NCBI RefSeq assembly: GCF_000745855.1
Contig: NZ_KN050766.1
Span: 341,567 to 405,566 of the forward strand
Direction of reading: 5' to 3'
Source of the DNA: Xenophilus azovorans DSM 13620
GTDB taxonomy: Bacteria > Pseudomonadota > Gammaproteobacteria > Burkholderiales > Burkholderiaceae_C
Length of the DNA stretch: 64,000 bases
Shown here piece by piece: positions 8,983 through 17,539 of the stretch. The notes beneath the pieces were generated by a model. It searched no databases. It worked only from the letters and a program-made list of their open reading frames with translations, and was not told where the DNA came from. The position numbers were made by a program, and so were the translations under genes. Each line of letters opens with the position of its first letter. The stretch's first letter is position 1.

Positions 8983-9606
8983 ATGAAACGAGTCCGCGGC
9001 CTGATGGTGTGCGAAGGCTGCGATGCGGTCTTCCGGCGGCCTGCGCTGGGCCGCAGGGAAGTCGCCCGCTGCCCGCGCTGCGGCACCGAACTGGCCCGCC
9101 ACCACGGCCTGCAGCAGCAGCGCATTCTGCCCCTGGCTGTCGCCAGCCTCATTCTCTTCGCGATCGCCAACCTGTTCCCGATCGTGGAGATCGAACTGCG
9201 CGGGCTGCACAGCCAGACGACGCTGGTGGGCGCGGTGGTGGTGCTGTCGGGCGAGGGCATGTCGCTGGTGGCGATGCTGGTGCTGGCGACGACGCTGCTG
9301 TTCCCGCTGGTCCAACTGCTGATCCTGTGCTGGGTGCTGGTGCCGCTGGCCCGCGGCCGGCGCGCGCGCGGCTTCGGCTGGATGCTGGCGCTGCTGCAGT
9401 CGCTGCGCCCCTGGGGCATGGTGGAGGTCTTCCTGCTCGGCGTGCTGGTGGCGACGATCAAGCTCTCGGGCATGGCGACGGTGATCGCCGGCCCGGCGCT
9501 GTGGGCCTTCGTCGCGCTCACCGTGCTGCTGACGGTGGTGGTGTCCTTCGACCCGCGCGGGCTGTGGGACCTGGCTTTCCCCGCGGACGCGGAGGCGGCC
9601 GCTTGA
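8983..9606 (+). CDS. pqiA: PqiA-like membrane protein, first half
   Basis: A 207-residue inner-membrane protein with an N-terminal zinc-ribbon-like region (CEGC and CPRC pairs within the first 45 residues) followed by four hydrophobic segments. It matches one half of E. coli PqiA, which is a fused protein of about 417 residues. PqiA works with the MCE protein PqiB and lipoprotein PqiC to move lipids between inner and outer membranes. The ATG at 8983 was chosen because the zinc ribbon starts directly after it. The next gene overlaps by four bases. Confidence 0.88.
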   Translation: MKRVRGLMVCEGCDAVFRRPALGRREVARCPRCGTELARHHGLQQQRILPLAVASLILFAIANLFPIVEIELRGLHSQTTLVGAVVVLSGEGMSLVAMLVLATTLLFPLVQLLILCWVLVPLARGRRARGFGWMLALLQSLRPWGMVEVFLLGVLVATIKLSGMATVIAGPALWAFVALTVLLTVVVSFDPRGLWDLAFPADAEAAA

Positions 9607-10319
9607 GCACTACGGCGCGCGCCCGCCGCATGGCCGCGCTGGCGGCGCACGCCGCCACGCCGCACCTGCCGGTGCGTGCGGGCGAGGGTGAACCCGCCAC
9701 CGCCGCGCAGCAGGGCCTGATCGAGTGCCACCGCTGCAGCGCCGTGTGGCAGGACGCGCCCGAGGGCGCCGCCTGCGGGCGCTGCGGCGCGCGGCTGCAC
9801 CGGCGCAAGCGCCAGAGCATCGCGCTGACCTGGGCGCTGCTGGTGGCGGCGGCCATCATGTACCTGCCCGCCAACCTGCTGCCGGTGATGATCACGCGCA
9901 GCCTGTTCGGCACCCAGCAGGACACCATCCTCTCGGGCGTCATCTTCTTCTGGGTCTCCGGCTCCTACGGCCTGGCGGCGCTGATCTTCACGGCCAGCTT
10001 CCTGGTGCCGCTGTTCAAGCTGTCGGCACTGTTCGTGCTGGTGGTCATGGCGCAGCGGCGCAGCCCGTGGCGCCGGCGCGAGCGGGCGCGCCTGTACCAG
10101 TTGCTGGAGATCATCGGCCGCTGGTCCATGCTCGACGTGTTCGTGGTGGCGCTGCTGTCGGGCCTGGTACGCATGCAGGGGCTGGCGGAGATCACCGCCG
10201 GCGTGGGCATCGCCGCCTTCGGCGCGGTGGTGGTGCTGACCATGCTGGCCTCGCTCAGCTTCGACCCGCGCCTGACCTGGGACACCGGCCCAACGCAAGA
10301 CGACAAGACGACGACATGA
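9603..10319 (+). CDS. PqiA-like membrane protein, second half
   Basis: This product has 238 residues if the TTG at 9603 (TTGA overlap with the previous stop) is used, or 229 from the ATG at 9630. A zinc-ribbon-like segment (CHRC and CGRC) is followed by four hydrophobic segments with YLPANLLPVM, typical of PqiA repeats. Together with the previous gene it rebuilds the two-half PqiA of enterobacteria as two separate chains that probably pair in the inner membrane. The end overlaps pqiB as ATGA, so all four genes appear translationally coupled. Confidence 0.86.
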   Translation: MSTTARARRMAALAAHAATPHLPVRAGEGEPATAAQQGLIECHRCSAVWQDAPEGAACGRCGARLHRRKRQSIALTWALLVAAAIMYLPANLLPVMITRSLFGTQQDTILSGVIFFWVSGSYGLAALIFTASFLVPLFKLSALFVLVVMAQRRSPWRRRERARLYQLLEIIGRWSMLDVFVVALLSGLVRMQGLAEITAGVGIAAFGAVVVLTMLASLSFDPRLTWDTGPTQDDKTTT

Positions 10320-11959
10320 ACGACGACGACAAGCACGAAGCCGCGGCCGCCACGCCGGAAGTGGTGCGGCGGCGCGACTGGCTGCCCTCGCTGATCTGGC
10401 TGATCCCCATCGTGGCGGCGCTGGTGGGCATCTCCCTGGTGGCGAAGATCCTCTGGAACCGCGGCCCCGAGATCGTCTTGAGCTTCAACACGGCCGAGGG
10501 CCTGGAAGCGGGCAAGACCGCCGTGAAATACAAGGACGTGCAGATCGGCACCGTGCACGAGATCCGCCTGGCGCGCGACCGCTCGCACGTGCGGGTGTCG
10601 GTGCAGCTCGACAAGGACGCGGCCGAGGGCTTCACCGCGCGGGACGCGCGCTACTGGGTGGTGCGCCCGCGCCTGGACACCTCCGGCATTTCGGGCCTGG
10701 GCACGCTGCTGTCGGGCGCCTACATCGGCGCCGACGCCGGCACCGCGGAAGAGAAGGCTCATGAATTCACCGGCCTGGAGGCGCCGCCCATCGTCACGCG
10801 CGACCTGAGCGGGCGCCAGTACACGCTGCGCGCCAGGGACGTCGGTTCGCTGGACATCGGCTCGCCGGTGTACTTCCGGCGCATCAAGGTGGGGCAGATC
10901 GCCTCCTACGAACTGGACGGCGACGGCCGGGGCGTGACGCTGCGCGTCTTCGTCAACGCGCCCTACGACAAGTTCGTCGGCGTCAACACGCGCTTCTGGC
11001 ACGCCAGCGGGCTGGACGTGCAGCTCGGCGCCTCGGGCGTGACGCTGCGCACCCAGTCGCTGGCCACCATCCTGCTCGGCGGGGTGGCCTTCGCCGCGCC
11101 CGACGACGCGAACGGCCCGGTCGCGCCCGAGAACGCGACCTTCGCCCTGGCCGACGACGAGACGGCGGCGATGAAGGAGCCCGACGGCCCCTCGCAGACG
11201 CTGCTGATGTACTTCAACCAGTCGGTGCGCGGCCTGTCGCCGGGCGCGCCGGTGGACTTCCGCGGCGTGGTGATCGGCGAGGTCAAGTCGATCGGCGTGC
11301 AGTTCGACCGCGACGAGCGCCAGTTCCTGATGCCGGTGCTGGCCACCGTCTACCCGGACCGGCTGCGCCGCGCCAGCGTGGTGCAGGGTGTGGCGCCGAC
11401 GGAGTCGAAGTACACGCAGGAGGAGCGCCTGCGCTTCCTCATCGGCCGCGGCCTGCGCGCGCAGCTTCGCACCGGGAACCTGCTCACCGGCCAGGCCTAC
11501 GTGGCGCTGGACTTCTTCCCCAAGGAGAAGCCGGTGAAGGTGGACACCGCGCAGAACCCGATCGAACTGCCCACCGTGCAGAACAGCCTGGACGAGATCC
11601 AGTCGCAGGTGCAGGAGATCGCATCCAAGATCAACAAGATCCCGTTCGAGGAGATCTCGGCCGACCTGCGGCGCACGATGAAGTCGCTCGACCGGACGCT
11701 CGGCACGGCCGAGGCGACGGTGGCGCGCATCAACAATGACGTGACGCCGGAGCTGGCCGCCGCGATGAAGGACGCGCGCCGCACCATCGACAGCGCCGGC
11801 CGCACGCTGGCGGAGGACTCGCCGCTGCAGCAGGACCTGCGGCAGACGCTGCAGGAACTCACGCGCGCCGCGGGCTCGATCCGCGTGCTGACCGATTACC
11901 TCGAACGCCATCCCGAGTCGCTGCTGCGCGGCAAGCCCCAGGACGACAAGAAGCCATGA
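10316..11959 (+). CDS. pqiB: PqiB, MCE-domain intermembrane lipid transport protein
   Basis: The 547-residue length is almost the same as E. coli PqiB. A single N-terminal membrane anchor (about residues 25-47) is followed by three MCE domains, each with a GLEAGKTAVKYKDVQIG-type strand, and a C-terminal helical region (from about residue 420) that in PqiB forms a long needle crossing the periplasm. It likely carries phospholipids between membranes. It overlaps pqiC by ATGA. The operon is often part of envelope stress responses, though no regulator site is visible here. Confidence 0.95.
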   Translation: MNDDDKHEAAAATPEVVRRRDWLPSLIWLIPIVAALVGISLVAKILWNRGPEIVLSFNTAEGLEAGKTAVKYKDVQIGTVHEIRLARDRSHVRVSVQLDKDAAEGFTARDARYWVVRPRLDTSGISGLGTLLSGAYIGADAGTAEEKAHEFTGLEAPPIVTRDLSGRQYTLRARDVGSLDIGSPVYFRRIKVGQIASYELDGDGRGVTLRVFVNAPYDKFVGVNTRFWHASGLDVQLGASGVTLRTQSLATILLGGVAFAAPDDANGPVAPENATFALADDETAAMKEPDGPSQTLLMYFNQSVRGLSPGAPVDFRGVVIGEVKSIGVQFDRDERQFLMPVLATVYPDRLRRASVVQGVAPTESKYTQEERLRFLIGRGLRAQLRTGNLLTGQAYVALDFFPKEKPVKVDTAQNPIELPTVQNSLDEIQSQVQEIASKINKIPFEEISADLRRTMKSLDRTLGTAEATVARINNDVTPELAAAMKDARRTIDSAGRTLAEDSPLQQDLRQTLQELTRAAGSIRVLTDYLERHPESLLRGKPQDDKKP

Positions 11960-12570
11960 AACGCCTGTTCCTCCTCCCGATCCTCGCCCTGGCCGCGGGC
12001 CTGCTCGCGGCCTGCGGCACGCCGGTGACGCGCTACTACTCGCTGGCCGAGCCGCTGGCCGCCGCGCCGGCGCCGCAGGCCGCGCCGCCGGTCTTCATCG
12101 AGCTGGCGCCCCTGGCGCTGCCCGAGCGCCTGGCGCGCCCGCAGATGGTGGTGCGCAGCGGCGCCGACGCCAGCGCGCAGGTGGAGGTGCTGGAGCAGCA
12201 CCGCTGGGCCTCCTCCTTCGAGAGCGAGCTGCGCGACGCGCTGGCCGCCGGCGTCGCCGCGCGCCTGGGCGCGGTCGACGTGACGAAGGGCGGCCGCGCG
12301 AACGGCGCGCCGGCCTGGCGCGTCGCGGTGCAGCTGCGCCAGTTCGACGCGGTGGAGGACAGCCGCGTCGATGCCGCGATGAGCTGGACGATCCGCCGCA
12401 GCGACGACACGCGCAGCGCCGCCTGCCGCTGGTCGGCCAGCGAGCCGGCGGGCGCCGGCATCGACGCGCTGGCGCAGAGCGCGCGGCGGCTCGTCGCCGG
12501 CGCGGCGCAGGCCATCGCGCAGCACCTGCGTGCGATGCAGGCCGGCACGGCCGCCGACTGCGCGGGCTGA
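11956..12570 (+). CDS. pqiC: PqiC-type outer-membrane lipoprotein (ABC-type transport auxiliary)
   Basis: A 204-residue protein with a lipoprotein signal ending in LLAAC; Cys20 would be lipidated. The mature part begins with TRYYSLA, typical of the PqiC/DUF330 family, and has one further Cys pair near the C-terminus (Cys and DCAG end). PqiC anchors the PqiB needle at the outer membrane. The gene closes the pqiAABC operon and converges on a Sel1-like gene 15 bases away. Confidence 0.88.
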   Translation: MKRLFLLPILALAAGLLAACGTPVTRYYSLAEPLAAAPAPQAAPPVFIELAPLALPERLARPQMVVRSGADASAQVEVLEQHRWASSFESELRDALAAGVAARLGAVDVTKGGRANGAPAWRVAVQLRQFDAVEDSRVDAAMSWTIRRSDDTRSAACRWSASEPAGAGIDALAQSARRLVAGAAQAIAQHLRAMQAGTAADCAG

Positions 12571-12585
12571 GGCACCGCGCGCTCC

Positions 12586-13683
12586 TCAGCGCAGCAGCGG
12601 GGGCTCCTGGCGCCAGCGCGGCGGCAGCAGGTCGAACAGCGGCGTGCGGTCGCGCTGCAGGGGCAGGGCGGCCGGGGCGGCGACGTCCGGCCGCGGCCAG
12701 GCGGATGCGATGTCCAGCGCCGCCAGCTCGCGCATCCAGGCCACGTCGATCTGTCCGCCCGGCGCCGGCCGCGAGGTGATGAGCGCCAGCATGCGCTGCG
12801 CCTGCACGTTGCCCGCCTGCGCCGCCAGCTGGTAGAGCCGGATCGCCTCCGCGAAGTTGGCGGGCACGCCCTCGCCGCGATGGAAGCGCTGCGCCATCGC
12901 CAGCCACTGCTCGCCGGCCGAGGCGGCGCGCGAGCGCGGCGCGGGCAGGGGTGCGAGGCGCTGGCGAAGCAGTTGCACGTTGGCCGCCGCGGCAGGCGAG
13001 CGCGCTGCCGCCGACTCGAAGCTGCGCGCCGCGTCTTCCGGCCGGTCTTCGGCGAGCTGGGCGAAGCCCTGCTCGATCCGGGCCGCCGCATTGCCGCCGC
13101 GCGCGGCACGGGCCAGCAGCGCCTGCTGGCGGGCCTCCTGGCGGTGCGCCGCCGCGTCGCTGCCGGCGTGCGGCGCGGCCGAGGGCGGCGCCAGCCGTTC
13201 GCCCAGCAGCCACTCCAGGTACTGCGCGCGCGGCGCATCGACGGCGCGCAGCGCGGCGATCCAGCGCCGCGCCGCGGCCGGGTCGGCGGCGCCGCCGTCG
13301 CATGCCTCGATGGCGCACCAGGCCAGCCCGGCGGCGGCCATCGTCTCGCCCTGCGTGTAGGCCTGCGTCATCCAGCGGCGCGCCTCGCCCGGGCGGGTGC
13401 CGGGCACGATGCCGTTGAGGTGGAGCAGGGCCAGCCGCCAGGCGGCCTGGCGGCTGGCCGTGCCGCCGCCGGCCGCCAGCGCGCGCAGGTGCTGCAGCTC
13501 GGCCGCCAGGGCCGGGTCGTCCGGCCCGGCCAGCCGCGGCGCCGTGCGCTCGATCTGGGCGGGGTCGACCCCCGGCGCGGGCGGCGGCAGCGGCTGGACG
13601 CGCGCGGAGGCGCCGAGCGCGGCGGCGGCCAGCAGCACCGCCAGCGCCGGGCCGCGCCGGTGCGTGGGGCATCGCGCAGCCAT
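12586..13683 (-). CDS. Sel1-like repeat protein, secreted
   Basis: A 365-residue protein from the ATG at 13683, chosen because a signal peptide (PALAVLLAAAALGASARVQ) starts right after it. The mature part is helical with Sel1/TPR-like units, clearest near residues 95-135 (ARRWMTQAYTQGETMAAAGLA) and 285-320 (EAIRLYQLAAQAGNVQAQRM). Such repeats usually bind partner proteins. It sits seven bases after the CsgG-like gene and is the last gene of a four-gene operon, so it may be an assembly or scaffold factor for that system. No catalytic motif is seen. Confidence 0.75.
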   Translation of the reverse strand: MAARCPTHRRGPALAVLLAAAALGASARVQPLPPPAPGVDPAQIERTAPRLAGPDDPALAAELQHLRALAAGGGTASRQAAWRLALLHLNGIVPGTRPGEARRWMTQAYTQGETMAAAGLAWCAIEACDGGAADPAAARRWIAALRAVDAPRAQYLEWLLGERLAPPSAAPHAGSDAAAHRQEARQQALLARAARGGNAAARIEQGFAQLAEDRPEDAARSFESAAARSPAAAANVQLLRQRLAPLPAPRSRAASAGEQWLAMAQRFHRGEGVPANFAEAIRLYQLAAQAGNVQAQRMLALITSRPAPGGQIDVAWMRELAALDIASAWPRPDVAAPAALPLQRDRTPLFDLLPPRWRQEPPLLR

Positions 13684-13690
13684 CGCCGCC

Positions 13691-15382
13691 TCACCGGCGA
13701 GGGGCCGCGGCGGCGGCCGGGCGGGGCGGCGCCACCGTCCACTGCAGCGCGGCGCGGCCGAAGCCCTCGGCGCCCAGCGCCTGGGTGAAGGCATCGTCGA
13801 CCGCGGCGGCGCTCCGCACGCTGGCGATCGGCTCCAGCGCCGGGCCGCGCAGGGCCTCGGGCAACTGGTCCGTCACCTCGTCCTCGGTGGCGTAGCAGAC
13901 CACGCCCTGGCGGCCTGGGCCGCCGCCGTCGAGCACGAAGGCCGGCGAGGGACTCATCCAGTCCGGCAGCCGGGCCGCGATGCCGGCCGGCACGGCGCTG
14001 GCCGAGTTCACGTCGTTCGGCGTCAGGCGCATGACCACGCCGCGCTCCTCCCACATGTAGCAGTACAGGAAGGAGGCGCGCGAGACGGTGGCCGACAGGA
14101 AGATCTGCTCGCCGGCCTCGAAGGCGTCGCGGCCCGTCATGACGTTCTCGATCTGCATGTCGATGCGGCGCGGCTCGGGCGGGCTGCCCAGCGGCTGCAC
14201 CGGGTGCGCGGACGCGACCTCCGAGGCCGGCGGCACCGGCAGCGGCGTGCTGCTGGTGGGCGCCCAGCCGATGCGCGCCAGGTGGCCCTGCGCGTCCAGG
14301 CCGACGAAGCCGCCCAGCGCCTTCTCGTAGGTGGGGAAGTTCAGCTCGCCGCTGGCCGGCATGCCGCGGTCGGTCTGGAAGCGCGCCAGCGCCTCGCGCA
14401 GTTGCGGCGACTGCAGCGGCAGCGGCTGCGCCTGCGCGGGCAGGTAGCCCTGCATCACCAGCGACTGCTGCACCAGGGCCGAGCGCGTCTGCGCCGCGCC
14501 TTCCTCGTACCAGTCGCGCATGGTGCGCTGGAACTCGGGGTGCGCCTGGTCCAGCGTGAGGCACTGCCAGTAGGGCACGCGCGCCCACTTGCCCACCAGC
14601 TCGATGGTGGCCAGCTCGACCAGCGTGCGCATGGCGGCGCCGGCGCCCTGGGTGTAGTCGCGCCCGATGGTGAACTGCACCCCGTACGAGCCGATGCGCC
14701 CGGCCAGGTCCAGCCCTTCGCCGCCAGTGCCGATGATGACCTCGTTGGCCGAGTCCAGGCCGGGGATCAGCGTGCGCGTGCGGAAGTCGCCCAGGTGCAG
14801 CTCCAGCGCCACCAGCGCCGCGTTGCGGCTGCGGCTGTAGCCGGTCTCCAGCCGCGAGGCCGAGGTGCCGAAGTCGGCATGGCCGCTGAGCACGTTCTGG
14901 TCGAGGTAGGAGATCGCGCCCGAGAAGTACAGGCCCGGGCGCTGGAGCTGGAGCTGGTTGTTGTTCAGCAGGATGGTGGTCAGCGTCTGCACCGTGTCCT
15001 GGCGCGCCAGCTCGACCTCGTAGTCGACGTAGCGGAAGGCATTGCTGGTGCGCGACATCTGCGACAGGGCCGTGATGATCATGTCCTTGGTCGCCACCGG
15101 CATCTTGCCGGAGTAGTCGGGGATCTGCTTGCTGGTGACCAGCGTGGTCGGCAGCTCGGCGGCGCGCAGCATGCGGTCCATGCAGGCCAGCGACTCGGAG
15201 AAGCTGGACACCGAGCGCACCGGCCGGTTGTTGGGCCGGTCGGCGACGTGCGCGTGCGACTGGAAGGCCTTGTCGCGCCGCGCATCCATCGGCATGGCGC
15301 AGCCCGCCAGCAGGACGACGGCGGCCAGGCCCAGTACGCCCAGGTGCGCGAGGCCCGCCGGACGCGGTGGTCGGTGGTTCAT
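13691..15382 (-). CDS. CsgG/HfaB-like outer-membrane lipoprotein with C-terminal DUF4384-like domain
   Basis: A 563-residue lipoprotein with Cys28 in LLAGC. Residues about 55-270 follow the CsgG pattern: MIITALSQMSRTSNAFRYVDYE, a GLYFSGAISYLDQNVLSG strand pair, a serine/arginine-rich stretch, an ALVALELHLGDFRT strand, and an end ATIELVGKWARVPYW. CsgG forms a nine-subunit export channel for curli subunits. A putative peptidoglycan-binding-like stretch follows (REALARFQTDRGMPASGELNFPTYEKAL, about 330-365), then a DUF4384-like domain (GEQIFLSATVSRASFLYCYM, about 415-500). E. coli CsgG is half this length, so the additions are notable. It lies in an operon with two small secreted proteins. Confidence 0.75.
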   Translation of the reverse strand: MNHRPPRPAGLAHLGVLGLAAVVLLAGCAMPMDARRDKAFQSHAHVADRPNNRPVRSVSSFSESLACMDRMLRAAELPTTLVTSKQIPDYSGKMPVATKDMIITALSQMSRTSNAFRYVDYEVELARQDTVQTLTTILLNNNQLQLQRPGLYFSGAISYLDQNVLSGHADFGTSASRLETGYSRSRNAALVALELHLGDFRTRTLIPGLDSANEVIIGTGGEGLDLAGRIGSYGVQFTIGRDYTQGAGAAMRTLVELATIELVGKWARVPYWQCLTLDQAHPEFQRTMRDWYEEGAAQTRSALVQQSLVMQGYLPAQAQPLPLQSPQLREALARFQTDRGMPASGELNFPTYEKALGGFVGLDAQGHLARIGWAPTSSTPLPVPPASEVASAHPVQPLGSPPEPRRIDMQIENVMTGRDAFEAGEQIFLSATVSRASFLYCYMWEERGVVMRLTPNDVNSASAVPAGIAARLPDWMSPSPAFVLDGGGPGRQGVVCYATEDEVTDQLPEALRGPALEPIASVRSAAAVDDAFTQALGAEGFGRAALQWTVAPPRPAAAAAPRR

Positions 15383-15420
15383 GGCATGTCTCCCTGCGGC
15401 AGGAAAAAGGTGGCTGCCTG

Positions 15421-15825
15421 CTAGCGGCAGACGTTGACCACGTCGCCGCGCAGCACGACGACCTGGTCCTGGCCCTTGGGGCCGTACTGGCTGAAGCCGT
15501 TGCCGGCCGGCGCGGCGGCGCCCAGGTCCTGGATGCAGGTCTTGTTCATGCCTTCGCTGGCGGCCTGCGTCGTCAGGTCCTTGTCGGTGCGCATGCCGGC
15601 CGGGTTGCCCATGGCCTTGGACTCGAAGCGCACCACGCGGGCGCGCAGCCAGCTCGGCATGCCGTCGGTGAGCACGGCGTCGGACGAGCGCGGCGCCGGC
15701 GCGGTCGGCAGCATGTTCACGTTCTGCTTCTGCGTCAGGACGACGGGGTCCTCGCCGGGAGCGGCCCAGGCGAGGGCGGGTGCGGCCAGGGCCAGCCAGG
15801 CGGCGGGAAGGCGGGAGGCTCTCAT
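15421..15825 (-). CDS. Small secreted protein of the CsgG-like operon
   Basis: A 134-residue protein starting at the ATG at 15825 with a clear signal peptide (LPAAWLALAAPALAWAAPG). The mature part of about 110 residues is not recognised; it holds two cysteines (KTCIQDLG and the final VCR) that could form a disulfide. It lies between the repeat protein and the CsgG-like lipoprotein, the position of CsgE/CsgF-type accessory factors in curli operons, but no sequence resemblance to those can be claimed by eye. A periplasmic or surface chaperone or nucleator role is only a guess. Confidence 0.7.
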   Translation of the reverse strand: MRASRLPAAWLALAAPALAWAAPGEDPVVLTQKQNVNMLPTAPAPRSSDAVLTDGMPSWLRARVVRFESKAMGNPAGMRTDKDLTTQAASEGMNKTCIQDLGAAAPAGNGFSQYGPKGQDQVVVLRGDVVNVCR

Positions 15826-15902
15826 GACGGACTCCTCGGGGGCGCGGGAGGAAGGGGCCCCGGCCGCGCGCACGCCGGGGCGCGCGGGCCGGAGCGGGCT
15901 CG

Positions 15903-16379
15903 TCAGCGGCCGTGCTTGTCGGCGCGGCGCTCGTACACGCCCGTGCAGGTCACGCAGGCGTTGTTGGAGGCGATGTTCTGGATCGCCAGCGACTTGGCGC
16001 CGTCGGCCAGGTTGCTCACATGCGCGCCGTCGCCCAGCGTGATCTGCGTGGACTTGCCGGCGATCGTCACGTCGCCCAGGTTGGACGAGACGTTCTGGCT
16101 GGCGATGGCGTCGTGGCCCTTGGCTTCGTTCGTGAACGAGCTGTTCTTGGTCGCCACGACCTGCAGCGACTGGGCGCGGCTCTCGACCTGCACGTTGCCC
16201 GCGTTGCTGGCCAGGTTCTGGTTGGCGAAGGTGTCGGCGTTCGACTTGTTCGACACCGACGTGTTCTTCAGCACCGCGATCTGGGTCGACGTGCCGTCGA
16301 TGTTGATGCCGGTGGACGGGCCGGTGGCGAGTGCCGTCCCGGAGGCCAGCACGGCGGCAATGACAAGAAGCTTCTTCAT
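15903..16379 (-). CDS. Secreted Ser/Gln/Asn repeat protein, candidate amyloid-like subunit
   Basis: A 158-residue protein with a signal peptide (KKLLVIAAVLASGTALA). The mature part has three repeats of about 39 residues: each begins S-x-Q-[IV], contains [ST]-x-[VF]-[ST]-N, and ends with A-x-Q-N-[LVI]-[AS]-SN followed by G-[ND]-V (third repeat ends NACV). Regular Ser, Gln and Asn spacing is reminiscent of curlin repeats (S-x5-Q-x4-N-x5-Q), though longer. After the repeats comes CVTC and a basic end. It is first in the operon, right where a major fibre subunit would be expected. Confidence 0.75.
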   Translation of the reverse strand: MKKLLVIAAVLASGTALATGPSTGINIDGTSTQIAVLKNTSVSNKSNADTFANQNLASNAGNVQVESRAQSLQVVATKNSSFTNEAKGHDAIASQNVSSNLGDVTIAGKSTQITLGDGAHVSNLADGAKSLAIQNIASNNACVTCTGVYERRADKHGR

Positions 16380-16745
16380 GATCGTTCCCTCGAAGGAAAG
16401 AGTTGGATGAAGACGCCCGGCAGGCGTGGCTGCCACCCCGGTCGCCAGCGCCGCAAGGCCCATGTCCTTGCAGCACCGGGACCGAGTCTGGGCAGCCGCC
16501 GCGGGGGCGCAAATGCCCTGGCCGGGGCAGTCCGTGGGTATGGCCGACGGACTACCCCCCGCAGGTCAGCATCTTCGATGAACGAACGATTTACAGAGTG
16601 AAGTGCCAGGCGTAGAAAAAAGGTGTCGTCAAGGAAATACTTGGCGAAACGGGGGAGTTACGAAGTGCAAGTGCCGCGAGCAATCGAAAAGCGGCCGGCA
16701 CGGCCTGGAGACGGCCGCCCGACGGCGGTCGAGAAGGAGACCGGA
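16380..16745. other. Intergenic region between CsgG-like operon and response regulator
   Basis: This 366-base stretch separates the divergent repeat-protein operon and the two-component genes. It must hold both promoters. The part 16570-16700 is richer in A (for example the run at 16614-16622), unlike its GC-rich flanks. GTG codons at 16623 in frame with the regulator would lengthen it by 41 residues, but that segment has no convincing ribosome site. AAGGAGA at 16733 supports the GTG at 16746. No clear palindrome was identified by eye. Confidence 0.5.
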
Positions 16746-17519
16746 GTGGATGCATGGGCTCAGCAGGATGCCGCCGCCGTCCTTTGCCGCGGCATCGTGA
16801 TCGATGAGGACCCGCGCAGGGCGGGCCCGGCCTGGCCGGCGCACCTGACGGGCCAGGCGGCCCGGCCGGTGCGCGTGGTGGTGGTCGACGACGACGCCGG
16901 CGCGCGCCGGCTCATCGCCCAGTCGCTGGTGCGCGACGAACGCGTGTCGCTGGAAGGCGAGGCCGCCAGCCTGGCGGAGGGGCGGCGCCTGCTGGCGCGC
17001 TGCGCCTTCGACGTCGCGCTGATCGACCTGCGCCTGGGCGACGGCTGCGGGCTGGAGCTGGTCGAGGCGGTGCAGCGCGGCCGCAGCGAGGCCGAGTGCA
17101 TCGTCGTCTCGGCGCTGGAGGACGAGCGCCGGGTGCTGCGCGCCTTCGAGCTGGGCGCCACCGGCTACCTGCTCAAGCACTGCTGGTTCCAGGACTACGC
17201 GCGGGCCGTGCTGGAGGTGGCCAACGGCGGCGCGGCGATCACGCCCAGCCTGGCGCGGCGCCTGCTGTCGCGGCTGCCGCGAGCCGAGCCGCGCACCGGC
17301 GCCCTGGCGCCGCCGCCGGCGCCGTCGGGCACGCTGTCGTCGCGCGAGTGCGAGATCCTGCGGCTGGTGGCGGCCGGCCACGTCAACGACGAGGTGGCGA
17401 GGGAACTGGACATCAGCGCGCAGACGGTGCACTCGCACCTCAAGAGCATCTACCGCAAGCTGCGCGTGCACACGCGCGCCCAGGCCGTCGGCCTGGCAGG
17501 CCAGCGCGGGCTGCTCTGA
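16746..17519 (+). CDS. NarL/FixJ-type response regulator (LuxR output domain)
   Basis: A 257-residue regulator from the GTG at 16746. The receiver domain (about residues 40-155) has VVVVDDD, the phosphate-accepting Asp in LIDLRLGDG, and the conserved Lys in YLLKH. The C-terminal LuxR helix-turn-helix has LSSRECEILRLVAAG and VNDEVARELDISAQTVHSHL. It is followed 20 bases later by its likely partner histidine kinase and is divergent from the CsgG-like operon, which it may control, as the LuxR-type CsgD controls curli. That link rests on position only. Confidence 0.9.
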   Translation: MDAWAQQDAAAVLCRGIVIDEDPRRAGPAWPAHLTGQAARPVRVVVVDDDAGARRLIAQSLVRDERVSLEGEAASLAEGRRLLARCAFDVALIDLRLGDGCGLELVEAVQRGRSEAECIVVSALEDERRVLRAFELGATGYLLKHCWFQDYARAVLEVANGGAAITPSLARRLLSRLPRAEPRTGALAPPPAPSGTLSSRECEILRLVAAGHVNDEVARELDISAQTVHSHLKSIYRKLRVHTRAQAVGLAGQRGLL

Positions 17520-17539
17520 GCCCGGACCGGACGCGCGCC

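Noticed and set aside
5391-9606. Long plus-strand frames (5391-7076 and 5941-9606) opposite antiporter, MATE and DUF2239 genes
   Set aside because: Their sequences are Arg/Ala/Gln-rich without domain likeness; only the last 207 codons (from 8983) are real, as PqiA.
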